A stretch of 64,000 nt of DNA from NCBI RefSeq assembly GCF_006861825.1, contig NZ_VDGI01000004.1, positions 108,130 to 172,129 of the forward strand, written 5' to 3'. Source of the stretch: Psychrobacillus vulpis (GTDB taxonomy: Bacteria > Bacillota > Bacilli > Bacillales_A > Planococcaceae). Under the pieces are notes generated by a model. The model was not told the DNA's origin. It did no database searches and saw only the letters and a list, made by a program, of their open reading frames with translations. Each line of letters begins with the position of its first letter. Position 1 is the stretch's first letter. This document shows positions 7,558 to 17,946 of this stretch, one piece after another. Position numbers and translations under genes: made by a program.

Positions 7558-9033
7558 TTATTTTTTTAGAAGTTCTAATACTACTTCTTTCGCTTTTAAT
7601 AATTGAGGATCTTCGTTCAATATTTTTTGGCGAAGTTTATCCATTAAGATAAATGAAGATTCACCAGTAAGCTCTCCAGTGGATGCAAGTTTATTATCCG
7701 ATTGAAATTTTTTCACTGCTGCAGTCATTTGAGCATCGAAGTTTCCATCTACTTTCCCAACTTCGTAACCAACAGCTTTTAGCATTTCTTCCGCATTTTG
7801 AACTGCTTCAGATGATTGATTTTCTTTTAAAATCATTGAAGGGTCTAATGGAGCGAGCATTGCATATGAAGGATATTCCACCACGTAATCTGGTGCAATT
7901 CCCTTTTCGTGAATCCAATTTCCATCTGGAGTTAACCATTTAGCTGTAGTAATTTTAATGTTTGATCCATCCGGTAGATCGTTAACTGTTTGGACAGTAC
8001 CTTTACCGAAAGAATTTACTCCTACTAAAGGTACATTAGCCGATTCACTCAGTGCACCTGCTAGAATTTCAGAAGCAGAAGCACTTCCCTCATCAATAAT
8101 AAGTGTGACAGGAACTTTTACTCTTTCACCTGGAGATGCTGTAGTGACATCTTTCTCCCCACGAACATCAACTTGAACAATTGGTTTTCCATCTTCAACA
8201 AAAAGGGTAGAAATATCTATTGCCGAGTTTAGAAGACCACCAGGATTTTGCCGAACATCTAATACTAGTGCTTTCATTCCTTGACTATTCATTTCATTTA
8301 TCGCATCTAAAAGTTCATCATACGTGTTCGTTGAAAAACTTGAGATAATAATATGTGCAACTTGATCGTCCATCATCTCTGCATAGACTGTCTCTATCGG
8401 AATTTCATCACGAACAATGGTAATATCCATTGCAGCACTTTCCCCACGTTTAATAGAAAGCGTTACTTTTGTGCCTTTATTTCCACGTATTAATAATACA
8501 GCTTCTGATGCGCTTAAACCTTTTATATCTTTTCCATCTACTGCCATTATTTTATCATTTGGTAATACACCTGCTTTTTCGGCAGGAGAATTTTTTATTG
8601 GAGAAACGACTGTAATTACGCCATCTCTTTCTTGAATTTCTGCACCAATCCCTTGAAAACTAGAAGAGATACTTTCGTTAAACTGTGATGCCTCTTCTTC
8701 ATTCATATAGTCTGAATATGGATCACCCAATGCATCAAGCATCCCGTTAATTGCACCATTTACGATTGCATCTTGGTCTATATCTTTATAGTATTCTTGT
8801 TTTAGCTTATCATAAGCCAAGTAGAGCTTGGCAAATTCTGATCTTTGTGGGTTAGCCATTTCCCCTACTTTTTCTTTCCCAATAGTTAGAGAAAACACCG
8901 TAATGCCTACAGTGGCTACAATTAAGGATAAAATCATTATTAAAAAAACAAATGGTTTCATCTTTACATATTTCGATGCGCTATTTACTTCAGAAGATTC
9001 TACTTCTTCATTCGTATGCTTTTGTTCTTCCAA
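7558..9033 (-). CDS. ctpB: Carboxy-terminal processing protease (S41 family)
   Basis: About 491 residues. A short cytoplasmic tail, one membrane anchor near residues 30-52, a PDZ domain (about 105-200, GVITVVSPIKNSPAEKAGV), the S41 catalytic region with the Ser in EGSASASEILAGAL and the Lys in FGKGTVQTV, then a peptidoglycan-binding-like domain (about 415-480, MLKAVGYEVGKVDGNFD). It is anchored outside the membrane and cleaves C-termini of exposed proteins; CtpB acts in SpoIVFA cleavage during sporulation, while CtpA-type paralogs share the layout, so the symbol is tentative. The TTG at 9033 is preferred because GAGGGTG lies 6-7 bases upstream; a TTG at 9051 has no site. Proximity to deoD resembles B. 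subtilis. Confidence 0.88.
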   Translation of the reverse strand: MEEQKHTNEEVESSEVNSASKYVKMKPFVFLIMILSLIVATVGITVFSLTIGKEKVGEMANPQRSEFAKLYLAYDKLKQEYYKDIDQDAIVNGAINGMLDALGDPYSDYMNEEEASQFNESISSSFQGIGAEIQERDGVITVVSPIKNSPAEKAGVLPNDKIMAVDGKDIKGLSASEAVLLIRGNKGTKVTLSIKRGESAAMDITIVRDEIPIETVYAEMMDDQVAHIIISSFSTNTYDELLDAINEMNSQGMKALVLDVRQNPGGLLNSAIDISTLFVEDGKPIVQVDVRGEKDVTTASPGERVKVPVTLIIDEGSASASEILAGALSESANVPLVGVNSFGKGTVQTVNDLPDGSNIKITTAKWLTPDGNWIHEKGIAPDYVVEYPSYAMLAPLDPSMILKENQSSEAVQNAEEMLKAVGYEVGKVDGNFDAQMTAAVKKFQSDNKLASTGELTGESSFILMDKLRQKILNEDPQLLKAKEVVLELLKK

Positions 9034-9075
9034 ATTTTTCACCCTCTTCAAAGAAAACTCAAAATCTTTTAAAAA

Positions 9076-9103
9076 TAGACTGTCATTTCCATGACAGTCT
9101 ATT
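9076..9103 (-). terminator. Terminator of deoD
   Basis: ATAGACTGTCAT / ATGACAGTCTAT with a 4-base loop between the deoD stop and the protease gene. Confidence 0.75.
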
Positions 9104-9116
9104 TTAGCTTTTTCAC

Positions 9117-9821
9117 TTAGTCCTGAATAGCCGCTTCTAAAGCAACGACAATCATATCGTTAAACGTTGTTTGTCTTTCTTCAGATGATGTTGCTTCTCC
9201 AGTAATAATATGGTCACTAACAGTTAAGATTGAAAGTGCTTTACGACCAAATTTAGCTGCTAATGTATATAGAGCTGCAGATTCCATTTCAACTGCGAGT
9301 ACTCCATATTCTGCCCATTTTTCATTTTGAGCATTCTCATTATAGAACAAATCTGCCGTAAACACGTTTCCTACTTTTAAGTTTAATCCTGCTTCTTTAC
9401 CGGCATTATATGCTTTATACAATAAATCGAAATCAGCAGTTGGTGCATAGCTCACATCATTCAATAATACTTTATTCAAAGTTGAATCTGTTGAAGCACT
9501 TTGAGCAATAATTACGTCGCGAACTTTTACATCTTTTTGGATTGCTCCACAAGTACCTACACGAATCAATTTTTGCACGTCATAATCGTTCATTAATTCA
9601 TGAATATAAATAGAGATAGAAGGAACACCCATTCCAGTACCTTGGACAGAAATTCTCTTTCCTTTATATGTACCCGTGTAGCCAAACATATTGCGTACTT
9701 CGTTATATTGAACAACATCTTCTAAAAATGTTTCTGCAATATATTTCGCACGAAGAGGATCTCCAGGAAGTAAAATTGTATCCGCAATTTCACCTTTTTT
9801 TGCACTAATGTGTATACTCAT
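9117..9821 (-). CDS. deoD: Purine nucleoside phosphorylase DeoD-type
   Basis: 234 residues, the normal length for hexameric DeoD. Phosphate and nucleoside motifs are intact: [11 protein letters not shown] near the N-terminus, [36 protein letters not shown] and TVSDHI near the C-terminus. It reversibly phosphorolyses purine (deoxy)nucleosides to base and (deoxy)ribose-1-phosphate in the cytoplasm. GGGG precedes the ATG by about 7 bases. It is flanked by its own terminator and reads as a single-gene unit. Confidence 0.97.
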   Translation of the reverse strand: MSIHISAKKGEIADTILLPGDPLRAKYIAETFLEDVVQYNEVRNMFGYTGTYKGKRISVQGTGMGVPSISIYIHELMNDYDVQKLIRVGTCGAIQKDVKVRDVIIAQSASTDSTLNKVLLNDVSYAPTADFDLLYKAYNAGKEAGLNLKVGNVFTADLFYNENAQNEKWAEYGVLAVEMESAALYTLAAKFGRKALSILTVSDHIITGEATSSEERQTTFNDMIVVALEAAIQD

Positions 9822-9892
9822 TTATTTGACCCCATTTCTATTACATATCGGATTAATGATACATTTTTTTTGGTAGAATTGCAATGAAATAA

Positions 9893-10114
9893 CTAGCTAA
9901 TCGCTTCTATATATTGTTCCCAAAGCTCGTCAAAAACTACTGCACTCATATCTGGATGAGCCAGTTCTTCTATATATTTCGATAAAGTATCAAAAGAAGT
10001 TTCTGCTTTAGGAAAATCATGCTGATTAAACATACTTTCAGCAAAAAGAGATTTCATATCCTTCTTTTGACCCCCACGGAATTTTAATACAAATAAATAA
10101 AACGATTGATTCAT
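9893..10114 (-). CDS. yozE: YozE family protein (UPF0346)
   Basis: 73 residues with the YozE pattern: an aromatic-rich start (MNQSFYLFVLKFR), DFPKAETSFDTLSKYIEE in the middle and FDELWEQYI at the end, which line up with the remembered B. subtilis YozE. It is small, acidic and probably cytoplasmic; the function is unknown. GGAGGGAAATT precedes the ATG. Confidence 0.85.
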   Translation of the reverse strand: MNQSFYLFVLKFRGGQKKDMKSLFAESMFNQHDFPKAETSFDTLSKYIEELAHPDMSAVVFDELWEQYIEAIS

Positions 10115-10235
10115 AATTTCCCTCCGTCTTTAGTCATGAAGTCATAGAAAATTCAAAAATGTGTAGATAATTTAATCTAAAACAAGTAAACTTAAAAATA
10201 TTGGTAAGAAATAGATCTTAAAGGGGATGGTTTAG

Positions 10236-12095
10236 TTGTTAAAACGGATCAAAAAAAAGATAAAGCCAATTGAATTACCAAAAATAAAGAAACCAGAAAA
10301 GAATTTATCAAAAGCGAAAAGAATTCCTTCACTATCTTTCTTCAAAAGGGGGAAAAAGAAAGTCAAAAACCCTGCGGTTATTTCCAAATCTAATATATTG
10401 AATTCAATTCGTGGCAGAGTGCTTTTAATTTTTTCAGTTCTTATCGTTATCTTAATTTCTATGCTTATATTAACATCTACAAAAATGTACTCATCTCAAC
10501 AAGCATTAGAAAAATTTACAAATGTTGATATTAAAGAGCAAATGATGGTCAATCAAATCGCAACTGAAATTGCACAGTTAGCAAATGCAGAGCAAAGTTA
10601 TATTATAACTGGTAAAACAAATTATATGGGAACTTACAAAAAATATAAAGATGCAATTTCAACTCACCTAAAAGAGTTGCACAACACATATAAAGATCGA
10701 CCAGAAGAATTACAAAAGATAAAATCCATTGATCAATTTTTTACGACTTATCTTCAATATTCCGAACGAGTTGTTAAAATGCGAGATGAAAAAGGGATGG
10801 AATCAGCGCAAAAATTAGTGAACACTGGGAACGGTAAAACAGCGATGAGCTATGTAGATGTTCATATTGCAGCAATGAATGAACTTTTAGCTAAGAAAAA
10901 TGCAGAGCAAATTGCTCTTTTGAAAAAAGAAAATACTACGTCCTTATACTTATTTATTGCTTTAACAGTATTTTCTGTAGTATTAACACTTTCATTTGGA
11001 ATATATTTATTCCTTTCTATCAAACGTAGTACATACTCGATTAACCGATCTATTTTGGATATTGCACAAGCTGGCGGTGACTTAACAAGACGAGTTAAAG
11101 TACGTTCGAAAGATGAATTTTCAGAAATTGCTGAAAGTACAAACGTCTTAATTACTTCTATTGCAAATCTTGTCAAACGAGTAAGCTTATTAACTGAAAA
11201 TGTATCTGCAAGTGGTCAAGAACTAATGGCATCATCGGATGAAACGGCTATTACAATTCAATCGATAGCAGACTCGACAAATGAAATTGCTGTTGGAAGC
11301 GAGCAAACAATTCGAAGCATGAATATCGCTATTCAAAAGATGAATTCTTTGGAAGAAGCAACAAGATATTTAAATAACGATGCTCAAGCTGTAAAAGAGG
11401 CTACAGACCAAATGAGGTTAGCAGCACTTAAAGGTGGAGAATCTGTACAACACTCTTCCAATGTAATGATGAGTATCGAAGAGACAATGGCCAACACTTC
11501 TCATACTGTAGAAGCTCTAGGTACCAAGTCATATGAAATTACATCTATTATTAAAACAATTACTGCTATTGCAGAACAAACAAATCTCTTAGCTTTGAAT
11601 GCAGCTATTGAAGCTGCTAGAGCGGGAGAACATGGCCGAGGATTTGCAGTAGTAGCAGACGAAGTACGTAAACTAGCAGAGCAATCTCAAAATGCAGCAA
11701 AAGAAGTTACAGGAATAGTTACCTCTATTCAAATGGAAGTTACATCAATTGTGAAGCAAAATCATGAAGGTGTAGAAAACGTTATTCGTGGTGTAGAAGT
11801 AGCAAATGAGACGAATACATCACTTGAGCAAATTATGAAACAAACAAATGAAACGATAACTATCATTGATAAAATGGTCAAACAAATTGAAGAAACACTT
11901 GGTTTCAGTCAAGAAGTTGCTGCATCGTTCATTGAAGTTAACCAGATTGCTGAAAATACTGCAACAAATACAGAAACTTCAGCTGCTGCTGCAGAGGAAG
12001 GTTCTGCTGCTATGGAAGAAATCAATGCATCATCTGTTGAATTATCTCACCAAGCAGACGAGCTACGTAAAGTTGTAAACGAATTTAAACTATAA
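10236..12095 (+). CDS. Methyl-accepting chemotaxis protein with Lys-rich N-terminal tail
   Basis: 619 residues from TTG 10236 (site AAAGGGG). Residues 1-60 are extremely rich in Lys. TM1 lies near 62-84, followed by an extracellular four-helix/CHASE3-like sensor, TM2 near 232-257 and HAMP to about 320. The cytoplasmic coiled coil carries the conserved hairpin [32 protein letters not shown]. It signals to CheA/CheW and the flagellar motor. The ligand is unknown. The long basic tail before TM1 is unusual, since most chemoreceptors begin a few residues before TM1. It is followed by a clear terminator. Confidence 0.94.
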   Translation: MLKRIKKKIKPIELPKIKKPEKNLSKAKRIPSLSFFKRGKKKVKNPAVISKSNILNSIRGRVLLIFSVLIVILISMLILTSTKMYSSQQALEKFTNVDIKEQMMVNQIATEIAQLANAEQSYIITGKTNYMGTYKKYKDAISTHLKELHNTYKDRPEELQKIKSIDQFFTTYLQYSERVVKMRDEKGMESAQKLVNTGNGKTAMSYVDVHIAAMNELLAKKNAEQIALLKKENTTSLYLFIALTVFSVVLTLSFGIYLFLSIKRSTYSINRSILDIAQAGGDLTRRVKVRSKDEFSEIAESTNVLITSIANLVKRVSLLTENVSASGQELMASSDETAITIQSIADSTNEIAVGSEQTIRSMNIAIQKMNSLEEATRYLNNDAQAVKEATDQMRLAALKGGESVQHSSNVMMSIEETMANTSHTVEALGTKSYEITSIIKTITAIAEQTNLLALNAAIEAARAGEHGRGFAVVADEVRKLAEQSQNAAKEVTGIVTSIQMEVTSIVKQNHEGVENVIRGVEVANETNTSLEQIMKQTNETITIIDKMVKQIEETLGFSQEVAASFIEVNQIAENTATNTETSAAAAEEGSAAMEEINASSVELSHQADELRKVVNEFKL

Positions 12096-12100
12096 ATTGA

Positions 12101-12141
12101 AAATAGCACGGAAGAGTACTTACCTCTTTCGTGCTATTTTT
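12101..12141 (+). terminator. Terminator of the chemoreceptor gene
   Basis: AAATAGCACG / CGTGCTATTT arms followed by TTTG, starting a few bases after the stop codon. Confidence 0.75.
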
Positions 12142-12161
12142 GTGTTAAAAGATAATGATTA

Positions 12162-12572
12162 CTAAAATAATTTTAAGTAATCCTCATACCCTTCTTCTTT
12201 CAACTTTGCTTTTGGAACAAAGCGTAAAGAAGCCGAGTTAATACAATATCGTAGCCCTGTTTCATCTTTAGGACCATCTGGAAATACATGACCTAAATGA
12301 GAATTTGCAGTTTTACTTCTTACTTCTACCCTTCTCATCCCATAACTATCATCAAAATGCTCTGTCACCTCTTGAGCTTCAATAGGTCTTGTAAAGCTTG
12401 GCCATCCACATCCTGCGTCATACTTGTCCTTAGAATGAAACAATGGTTTACCCGAAACGATATCAACGTAAATTCCTTCCTCAAAATGCTTGTCATATTC
12501 ATTTTGAAACGGAGGTTCAGTTCCTTTTTGCTGTGTAACATAATATTGCATTTCCGTTAGTTTATCTTTCAT
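12162..12572 (-). CDS. msrB: Peptide-methionine (R)-S-oxide reductase
   Basis: 136 residues. Motifs: [25 protein letters not shown] and [11 protein letters not shown], the last holding the catalytic Cys. The CxxC pairs of zinc-type MsrB are absent, as I recall for the B. subtilis enzyme. It reduces methionine-R-sulfoxide in proteins using thioredoxin. The start overlaps the end of msrA by 11 bases, so the two are translated from one message with msrA first. Confidence 0.96.
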   Translation of the reverse strand: MKDKLTEMQYYVTQQKGTEPPFQNEYDKHFEEGIYVDIVSGKPLFHSKDKYDAGCGWPSFTRPIEAQEVTEHFDDSYGMRRVEVRSKTANSHLGHVFPDGPKDETGLRYCINSASLRFVPKAKLKEEGYEDYLKLF

Positions 12573-13092
12573 TCTTATCCCCCCACATTTTCTCTATATA
12601 TGCTGCTCGTCCAGATCCTATAAAATATCGGTTATAATGAGTAGGATTTTTCTTATAATAGTCTTGATGGTATGACTCAGCAGCATAAAATACTTGTGCT
12701 GGCAAAATTTTAGTCGTTACATTGGAGGAAAACTTATTGGAAGCATCCAAATTGGCTTTCGAAATTTCAGCTTTTTCGCGTTGTTCTTCCGTATGATAAA
12801 ATATAGCAGTCTGATAAGAAGTTCCTCTGTCAAAAAATTGACCACTATCATCAGTAGGATCGATATTCATCCAAAATATTTCTAGCAATCGTTCATAGGA
12901 AAAAATGGATGGATCAAATGTAATTTGAATAGCTTCATAATGACCAGTTGTATTCGAACAAACTTGTTCATATGTTGGATTTACAACATGTCCTCCTGTG
13001 TATCCAGAGATCACACTCTCAATACCATCGTAGGAATCAAAAGGTTTTACCATACACCAAAAGCAACCGCCTGCAAATGTAGCTTTTTCCAT
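12562..13092 (-). CDS. msrA: Peptide-methionine (S)-S-oxide reductase
   Basis: About 176 residues from the ATG at 13092, chosen because AAGGAGGGG lies directly upstream; an upstream in-frame ATG at 13113 overlaps ypmS and has no comparable site. The active-site GGCFWCM is near the N-terminus, followed by [17 protein letters not shown] and [10 protein letters not shown]. It repairs methionine-S-sulfoxide. It lies in a tight run ypmR-ypmS-msrA-msrB. Confidence 0.96.
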   Translation of the reverse strand: MEKATFAGGCFWCMVKPFDSYDGIESVISGYTGGHVVNPTYEQVCSNTTGHYEAIQITFDPSIFSYERLLEIFWMNIDPTDDSGQFFDRGTSYQTAIFYHTEEQREKAEISKANLDASNKFSSNVTTKILPAQVFYAAESYHQDYYKKNPTHYNRYFIGSGRAAYIEKMWGDKNER

Positions 13093-13105
13093 TGTTAACC
13101 CCTCC

Positions 13106-13678
13106 TTACTCATTTGGAATGACTATTTCTAAAGTAATAATATCTTCTGCAAGATTTATTTCCTTAGCGCGAACACGTACGCCAGAAGTCATCGGAATGC
13201 TTGCCAATTGTATTAGCACTTCCTCTTCATCAGGTTTTACAACTATCCATTCTGGTAATTGAATAGATTCATTTAGTAATTTTAAGACCGTTGCTGGATC
13301 TAGTTTTGCTTGACCTACTTCAATGGAAGACTGCTCCAGGCGAATATCACCATTTTCCTCCACAAAGGGTTCGAAAAATAGTTTCACAGGAAGAGTAAAA
13401 GAAAAAATCGTTAGCTCGGAAGATAGTACTACTTGGTCTTCTAAGGTCAATTTTAAAGGTACTGGCTTACCTTCCATCGCTTTTTTTATAAAACTATTTG
13501 CAATTCCTTCAAAATCTTCTATCGTTGAGTTCACTGTTAATACATGACCTGTTAAATTAGGTGATTCTTCGTAAACTACTTCGGAATCGGAAGGAAGAGT
13601 AATCCAGTAAAATAGTCCAATTATGGAACCCACTATTACTAGAACTAGTAAAAAGAAAGCAATCTTCCATTTGTTCAT
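13106..13678 (-). CDS. ypmS: YpmS family membrane-anchored protein (DUF2140)
   Basis: 190 residues: one N-terminal membrane anchor (IAFFLLVLVIVGSIIGLFYWITL), then an extracellular beta-rich domain with the family stretch LKLTLEDQVVLSSELTIFSFTLPVKLFFEP. The function is unknown; the pairing with ypmR is as in B. subtilis. It is 12 bases downstream of ypmR and just before msrA, so probably co-transcribed. Confidence 0.88.
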   Translation of the reverse strand: MNKWKIAFFLLVLVIVGSIIGLFYWITLPSDSEVVYEESPNLTGHVLTVNSTIEDFEGIANSFIKKAMEGKPVPLKLTLEDQVVLSSELTIFSFTLPVKLFFEPFVEENGDIRLEQSSIEVGQAKLDPATVLKLLNESIQLPEWIVVKPDEEEVLIQLASIPMTSGVRVRAKEINLAEDIITLEIVIPNE

Positions 13679-13690
13679 CTCATCAACTCC

Positions 13691-14497
13691 TTAAAACAAC
13701 AATTCCCTATTTTGCGTATCTATAAAACCACAACCTTGTAAGGAGCTCATAATAGATTCTTTCATTAGTTGATATCCTTTACCGTTCGGATGAAAAAAGT
13801 CTGTATGATACACTAGATTAGCATTTGTATCAAAATGCTTTTCAATTGAAATAAAACATGCGTTTTCATCGTCTTCTGCAATAGATTCAATCGTTTTATT
13901 CCAATCATAAATTATTGTATCGAACTCATTGAACTCATCTGTTACTAAAGATAATGGGTTGTATATCCCAATTAACGCTATTTTTGCTTCGCTATTAATC
14001 TCTCGTATATGGTCCATAATTTTTATATAATTTTTTTCAAATGATACTAATCCCTTATCAAAGGACCCTACTTGCAAATTAAATAAATCCTTTTTTACTA
14101 TTTTCATGAGATCATTCCCACCAATTGTGATCATGATGAGATCTGCATTTCGGATGGAATGGTCGATATCTCCATCTCGAAGTAGTTTTAATAACTGATC
14201 ACTTCTTCTTCCTCTTAATGCAGTATTGGTTAAGATAACATCTTCTATTCCTTTATATTGCAAAAGTTCTGTACGTACTCTGCCAATATAACCTTCTCTT
14301 TTCATCTCATCTCCAACACCTTTTGTAAGAGAGTCTCCCATACCAACTAATTGGAGTTTTCTTGGAAAAAAAGTATAAGGGATAATATATTCCTCAAAAG
14401 AAATAGCTTCTTTCTTCGTAAAATCCACAGTTTTTGTATCCTGAGCCACACAGCCCGATAGTAAAATAATACATAATAAGTTAATAATGTACTTCAT
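13691..14497 (-). CDS. ypmR: SGNH/GDSL-type lipase/esterase lipoprotein
   Basis: 268 residues. An N-terminal lipobox (LLSGC) marks an exported lipoprotein. SGNH blocks are visible: GMGDSLTKGVGDE (Ser, block I), GGNDLM (Asn, block III) and DFFHPNGKGYQLM (Asp/His, block V). YpmR is the B. subtilis counterpart by position and motifs. The physiological substrate is unknown. It is first in a run with ypmS, msrA and msrB. Confidence 0.88.
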   Translation of the reverse strand: MKYIINLLCIILLSGCVAQDTKTVDFTKKEAISFEEYIIPYTFFPRKLQLVGMGDSLTKGVGDEMKREGYIGRVRTELLQYKGIEDVILTNTALRGRRSDQLLKLLRDGDIDHSIRNADLIMITIGGNDLMKIVKKDLFNLQVGSFDKGLVSFEKNYIKIMDHIREINSEAKIALIGIYNPLSLVTDEFNEFDTIIYDWNKTIESIAEDDENACFISIEKHFDTNANLVYHTDFFHPNGKGYQLMKESIMSSLQGCGFIDTQNRELLF

Positions 14498-14520
14498 TCA
14501 TATCCCCTTTCGATAAAATA

Positions 14521-14544
14521 AAAGCAGGGACAAATCCCTGCTTT
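14521..14544 (-). terminator. Terminator after the degV-like gene
   Basis: AAAGCAGGGA / TCCCTGCTTT with a 4-base loop, 5 bases after the stop. Confidence 0.8.
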
Positions 14545-14548
14545 ACTA

Positions 14549-15388
14549 CTACTCAGTCATATACATGAAACCAATTGCACCAGGACCTGTATGTGTACTA
14601 ATAACAGGGGAAGTAAAAGAATCATGAATATGACGAAACCCTGTTTCCTCAATCTGTTTCTTTAAAGGTGTTGCCATTGAAAATCCGTTGGCATGTGAAA
14701 TTCCAACTGCCTTTACAATTTTCCCTTTTGTGTCTTCGGTAAACTGCTTAAACAAATAACTAACTACTTGTTTATGACTTCTTACTTTTGCAATTGGAGT
14801 ATATACACCATCAGCTAATTTAGCAATAGGTTTTATAGAAAGGAGAGAACCTAATATGGCACTTCCTTTTCCGATTCGTCCTCCCTTTACTAAATTATCT
14901 AATGTATCAACAACAACATACAGATTTGTTTTGGAACGCACATCATCCAACTTACGAAGAATTTCTTCTACTGACTTTCCGTTTTGTGCCATTTTAGCTG
15001 CTTCTATTACTTGAAAGGAAAGTGCAAAAGAAATAAATTTTGAGTCTATTACTGTGACGTCTGCATCTGACATTTCTGCTGCAGCTTGTGCTGATTTTAC
15101 TGTACCACTCATACCACCTGTCATATGTATCGAAATGATTTGATCTCCATTTTCTCCGAGCTTATCGTATAATTCTTTGAATACACCTGCAGCTGGTTGC
15201 GATGATTTAGGAAGTTCTTGCGAAACAGCCATCTTCTCTAAAAAAGTTTCAGGTTGAATATCTACTCCATCCACAAATGATTCACCGTCAATTTGAATTG
15301 TTAATGGTACTATGTGTATATTGAGGGTTTCAATCAGCTCTTTTGTTAAGTCAGCAGTTGAATCCGTAACAATATGTATTTTAGACAC
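14549..15388 (-). CDS. DegV family fatty-acid-binding protein
   Basis: 279 residues from a GTG start (AAGGGA upstream). DegV signature: IVTDSTADL at the N-terminus, SQPAAGVFKELYD, HMTGGMSGTVKSAQ and KGGRIGKGSAILGSLLSIKP. DegV/FakB-type proteins bind a fatty acid and present it to the FakA kinase for phosphorylation and entry to phospholipid synthesis. No fakA is in the window. It is a monocistronic unit with its own terminator. Confidence 0.92.
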   Translation of the reverse strand: MSKIHIVTDSTADLTKELIETLNIHIVPLTIQIDGESFVDGVDIQPETFLEKMAVSQELPKSSQPAAGVFKELYDKLGENGDQIISIHMTGGMSGTVKSAQAAAEMSDADVTVIDSKFISFALSFQVIEAAKMAQNGKSVEEILRKLDDVRSKTNLYVVVDTLDNLVKGGRIGKGSAILGSLLSIKPIAKLADGVYTPIAKVRSHKQVVSYLFKQFTEDTKGKIVKAVGISHANGFSMATPLKKQIEETGFRHIHDSFTSPVISTHTGPGAIGFMYMTE

Positions 15389-15680
15389 AAAATCCCTTCC
15401 TTCCTATATACACTTATTATAAGAAGAAGTGCAGCAGTATGTAAACTATTTGATGGCATGTTCATACTTGCAAGACACCAATTGTAGAAAGTTTGTGAAT
15501 AATTATTTTAGAATTTTTTTTAACGCTCTGTACACTATATGTTGGTAGTATTAATATTTGAACTTTTACTAGTTGGATTTTATTATTAATTTTCCCCTTT
15601 ATTTGAGATGTTCCGTTTGTATAAATAGCGTCACGGTATTTTCCATGTCCCTATCCACAATACAAATCGAATAGTATGAC
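15389..15680. other. Intergenic region between degV-like gene and folA
   Basis: 292 bases, AT-rich, no reading frame or structure I can support beyond the degV promoter (minus strand) on the left side. Confidence 0.5.
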
Positions 15681-16172
15681 TTATACACTAACCTTTCTTT
15701 CATAAACTAAGTAAGCATAAGTTACGCCATCCGGTGTCTGCATATCTTCTGTAGTGTCAACTAGCCCCCACTCTTCGTTGCTGTATGGAGGAAAGAAAGT
15801 GTCCCCTTCAAATATATCTTGAATAATAGTAATATACAATCGATCAGCTATTGGTAAAACTGCTCTAAAAATTTGTTCTCCACCAATAATCATTACCTCT
15901 TCGTGAAAATCTTTCGCTAGATCTATCGCTGCCTCAATAGTACTTACTACTTCCGCGCCCTCAATCTTATAAGTAGTATTTCTTGTAATGATGATATTCT
16001 TTCTACCAGGAAGTACTCTTCCAATTGATTCAAACGTTTTCCTTCCCATGACAATAGCTTTGTTCATTGTTTTTGCTTTGAAATAAGCTAAATCACCTGG
16101 GATGTGCCAAGGCATTTTGTTGTCTAATCCAATTACTCTATTTGGATCATGGGCTACTATTAATGAAATCAT
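15681..16172 (-). CDS. folA: Dihydrofolate reductase
   Basis: 163 residues with all DHFR marks: MISLIVAHDPNRVIGLDNKMPWHIPGDL, MGRKTFESIGRVLPGRKN and MIIGGEQIFRAVLP. It regenerates tetrahydrofolate from the dihydrofolate released by thymidylate synthase, whose gene is 20 bases upstream in the same operon. AGGAGG precedes the ATG. Confidence 0.97.
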   Translation of the reverse strand: MISLIVAHDPNRVIGLDNKMPWHIPGDLAYFKAKTMNKAIVMGRKTFESIGRVLPGRKNIIITRNTTYKIEGAEVVSTIEAAIDLAKDFHEEVMIIGGEQIFRAVLPIADRLYITIIQDIFEGDTFFPPYSNEEWGLVDTTEDMQTPDGVTYAYLVYERKVSV

Positions 16173-16192
16173 TTAAAATCCTCCTGACATTC

Positions 16193-17137
16193 TCACACAG
16201 CTATAGGTGCTTTTATTCTTGGATATGGGTCATAGCCCTCAATAGAAATATCCTCTACTTCAAATTCGAATATAGAGTCCTTTTGCGAATTTAATACAAG
16301 TGTTGGTAATTGCCTCGGAGTACGGTTAAGTTGTGTATCCACTTGTTCCATATGATTTAAATAGATATGTGCATCCCCAAGCGTATGTACAAATTCCCCA
16401 ACTTCTAAATTACATTCTTTTGCGATTAAATGAGTAAACAACGCGTAAGAAGCAATATTAAAAGGCACGCCTAAAAATACATCTGCACTGCGTTGATAAA
16501 GTTGACAAGATAGTTTTCCATTCGCTACATAAAATTGCATAAAAGAATGACATGGGGGAAGTGCCATTTCGTCTACCTCAGCAGGATTCCAAGCGGTAAT
16601 GATATGTCTTCGTGAATCAGGATTCGTTTTTAATTGCTCAATAAGATTTTGAAGCTGATCAATCGTTTCTCCGTCTTTACCAGGCCAAGATCTCCATTGC
16701 TTTCCGTAAACAGGACCAAGATCACCAAATTCATCTGCGAATTGATCGTCGGATATTATTTTAGAATGAAAAATTTCCATTTGTTTATCAACGACTAGCT
16801 TAAATTCTTCATCATTCGCAGCTCTTACACCGAAATTTGTCATATCTGGACCGTCATAGCTTTCACTTTTCACCCATTTTTCGAATGCCCACTCGTCCCA
16901 AATATGGTTATTAGCTTCTATTAGAGTTTTTACATTTGTATCACCTTTAATAAACCATAATAATTCACTTACTACTAAACGAAAAGCTGTCTTCTTTGTA
17001 GTCAATAATGGGAAACCTTTTGACAGATCAAATCGCATTTGATAGCCGAATACACTTTTTGTCCCTGTACCAGTACGATCCGATTTTATGATTCCATTTT
17101 CTTTTATATATCTGCATAAATTTAAGTATTGTTCCAT
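16193..17137 (-). CDS. thyA: Thymidylate synthase
   Basis: 314 residues, the long form with an insert of about 50 residues near 90-140 as in Lactobacillus casei and staphylococcal enzymes. [17 protein letters not shown] binds phosphate, the catalytic Cys is in [11 protein letters not shown], and [18 protein letters not shown] and [10 protein letters not shown] are intact. It converts dUMP to dTMP using methylene-tetrahydrofolate. Its order before folA matches other bacilli. Confidence 0.97.
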   Translation of the reverse strand: MEQYLNLCRYIKENGIIKSDRTGTGTKSVFGYQMRFDLSKGFPLLTTKKTAFRLVVSELLWFIKGDTNVKTLIEANNHIWDEWAFEKWVKSESYDGPDMTNFGVRAANDEEFKLVVDKQMEIFHSKIISDDQFADEFGDLGPVYGKQWRSWPGKDGETIDQLQNLIEQLKTNPDSRRHIITAWNPAEVDEMALPPCHSFMQFYVANGKLSCQLYQRSADVFLGVPFNIASYALFTHLIAKECNLEVGEFVHTLGDAHIYLNHMEQVDTQLNRTPRQLPTLVLNSQKDSIFEFEVEDISIEGYDPYPRIKAPIAV

Positions 17138-17210
17138 TGTGATTCCCCTTTTTTTCAGTATCTATTCAATGTTGTATAAAGTTTGATTTAAAATATACTA
17201 TATCATAAAA

Positions 17211-17230
17211 AAAGCTCTCGTTAAGAGAGC
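17211..17230 (-). terminator. Terminator at the ypjP 3' end
   Basis: GCTCTC / GAGAGC short stem with an A-run on the plus strand (U-tract on the minus strand). It overlaps the ypjP stop codon. Confidence 0.55.
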
Positions 17231-17796
17231 CATTTAGGAGGTGTATTTTTTGACCAGAAAATTTCTCCTAATGCATAATGTTTTGAATAATTATCTTCTG
17301 CTAAGTGATAGTGGAAGTTGAAATAATATCCGTCCATCGGTTTTTTATCTGTTCTAACATGGAATCGGATTAAATCTTTTCTTGAATCAAGGTTATAAAT
17401 GTGAAAAATTTTCTCATGATATTCTCCGGAAGGTTGTTCTGTAATTGATAATCTAGAAGCATTATCCGTTCCTACTTTTGAAATAGTAGCGTCTATGGCT
17501 TCTTGAATTCGAGGGAAAATGACTGCATCAAACTCATCTTGAATAACAGGTCCAATCCGTTCACCAAATTTTATGTAAGACTGTTCTTTTGCGGCGAACG
17601 TGAAAGTTTCTTTCTCATCAGGAGTATTTTTAATCGTAACTTGTACATACTCTACACTATTAGCTTCAGAAGAAATCGACTTTGCTGTGCTCTTATTATC
17701 TAATAATTGTTCCCAAATTAGATGACTGGGAGATATTAGTCCAAATGTTAATAATGCAACAGTAACTATGAGAGATTTCTGAATCCATTTTTTCAT
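17221..17796 (-). CDS. ypjP: YpjP family cell-surface protein
   Basis: 191 residues with an N-terminal hydrophobic segment (LIVTVALLTFGLISP) that is a signal or anchor. The C-terminal region (YHEKIFHIYNLDSRKDLIRFHVR, FHYHLAEDNYSKHYALGEIFWSKNTPPKWLS) is typical of YpjP-like proteins found next to thymidylate synthase in Bacillus. The function is unknown. Confidence 0.85.
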   Translation of the reverse strand: MKKWIQKSLIVTVALLTFGLISPSHLIWEQLLDNKSTAKSISSEANSVEYVQVTIKNTPDEKETFTFAAKEQSYIKFGERIGPVIQDEFDAVIFPRIQEAIDATISKVGTDNASRLSITEQPSGEYHEKIFHIYNLDSRKDLIRFHVRTDKKPMDGYYFNFHYHLAEDNYSKHYALGEIFWSKNTPPKWLS

Positions 17797-17946
17797 TCAT
17801 TATCACCTTCAATTATGACCATTTTAGAAACGCAGTGTCTAATCTTGAACGTTTTCAAGAACAAAAGGTTTCATCTTCTTACTATTCATTGTACAATAAT
17901 TAGTGTAAACATACAGTAGGTTTTTTCTTAAGGAGGAGAATTTATT

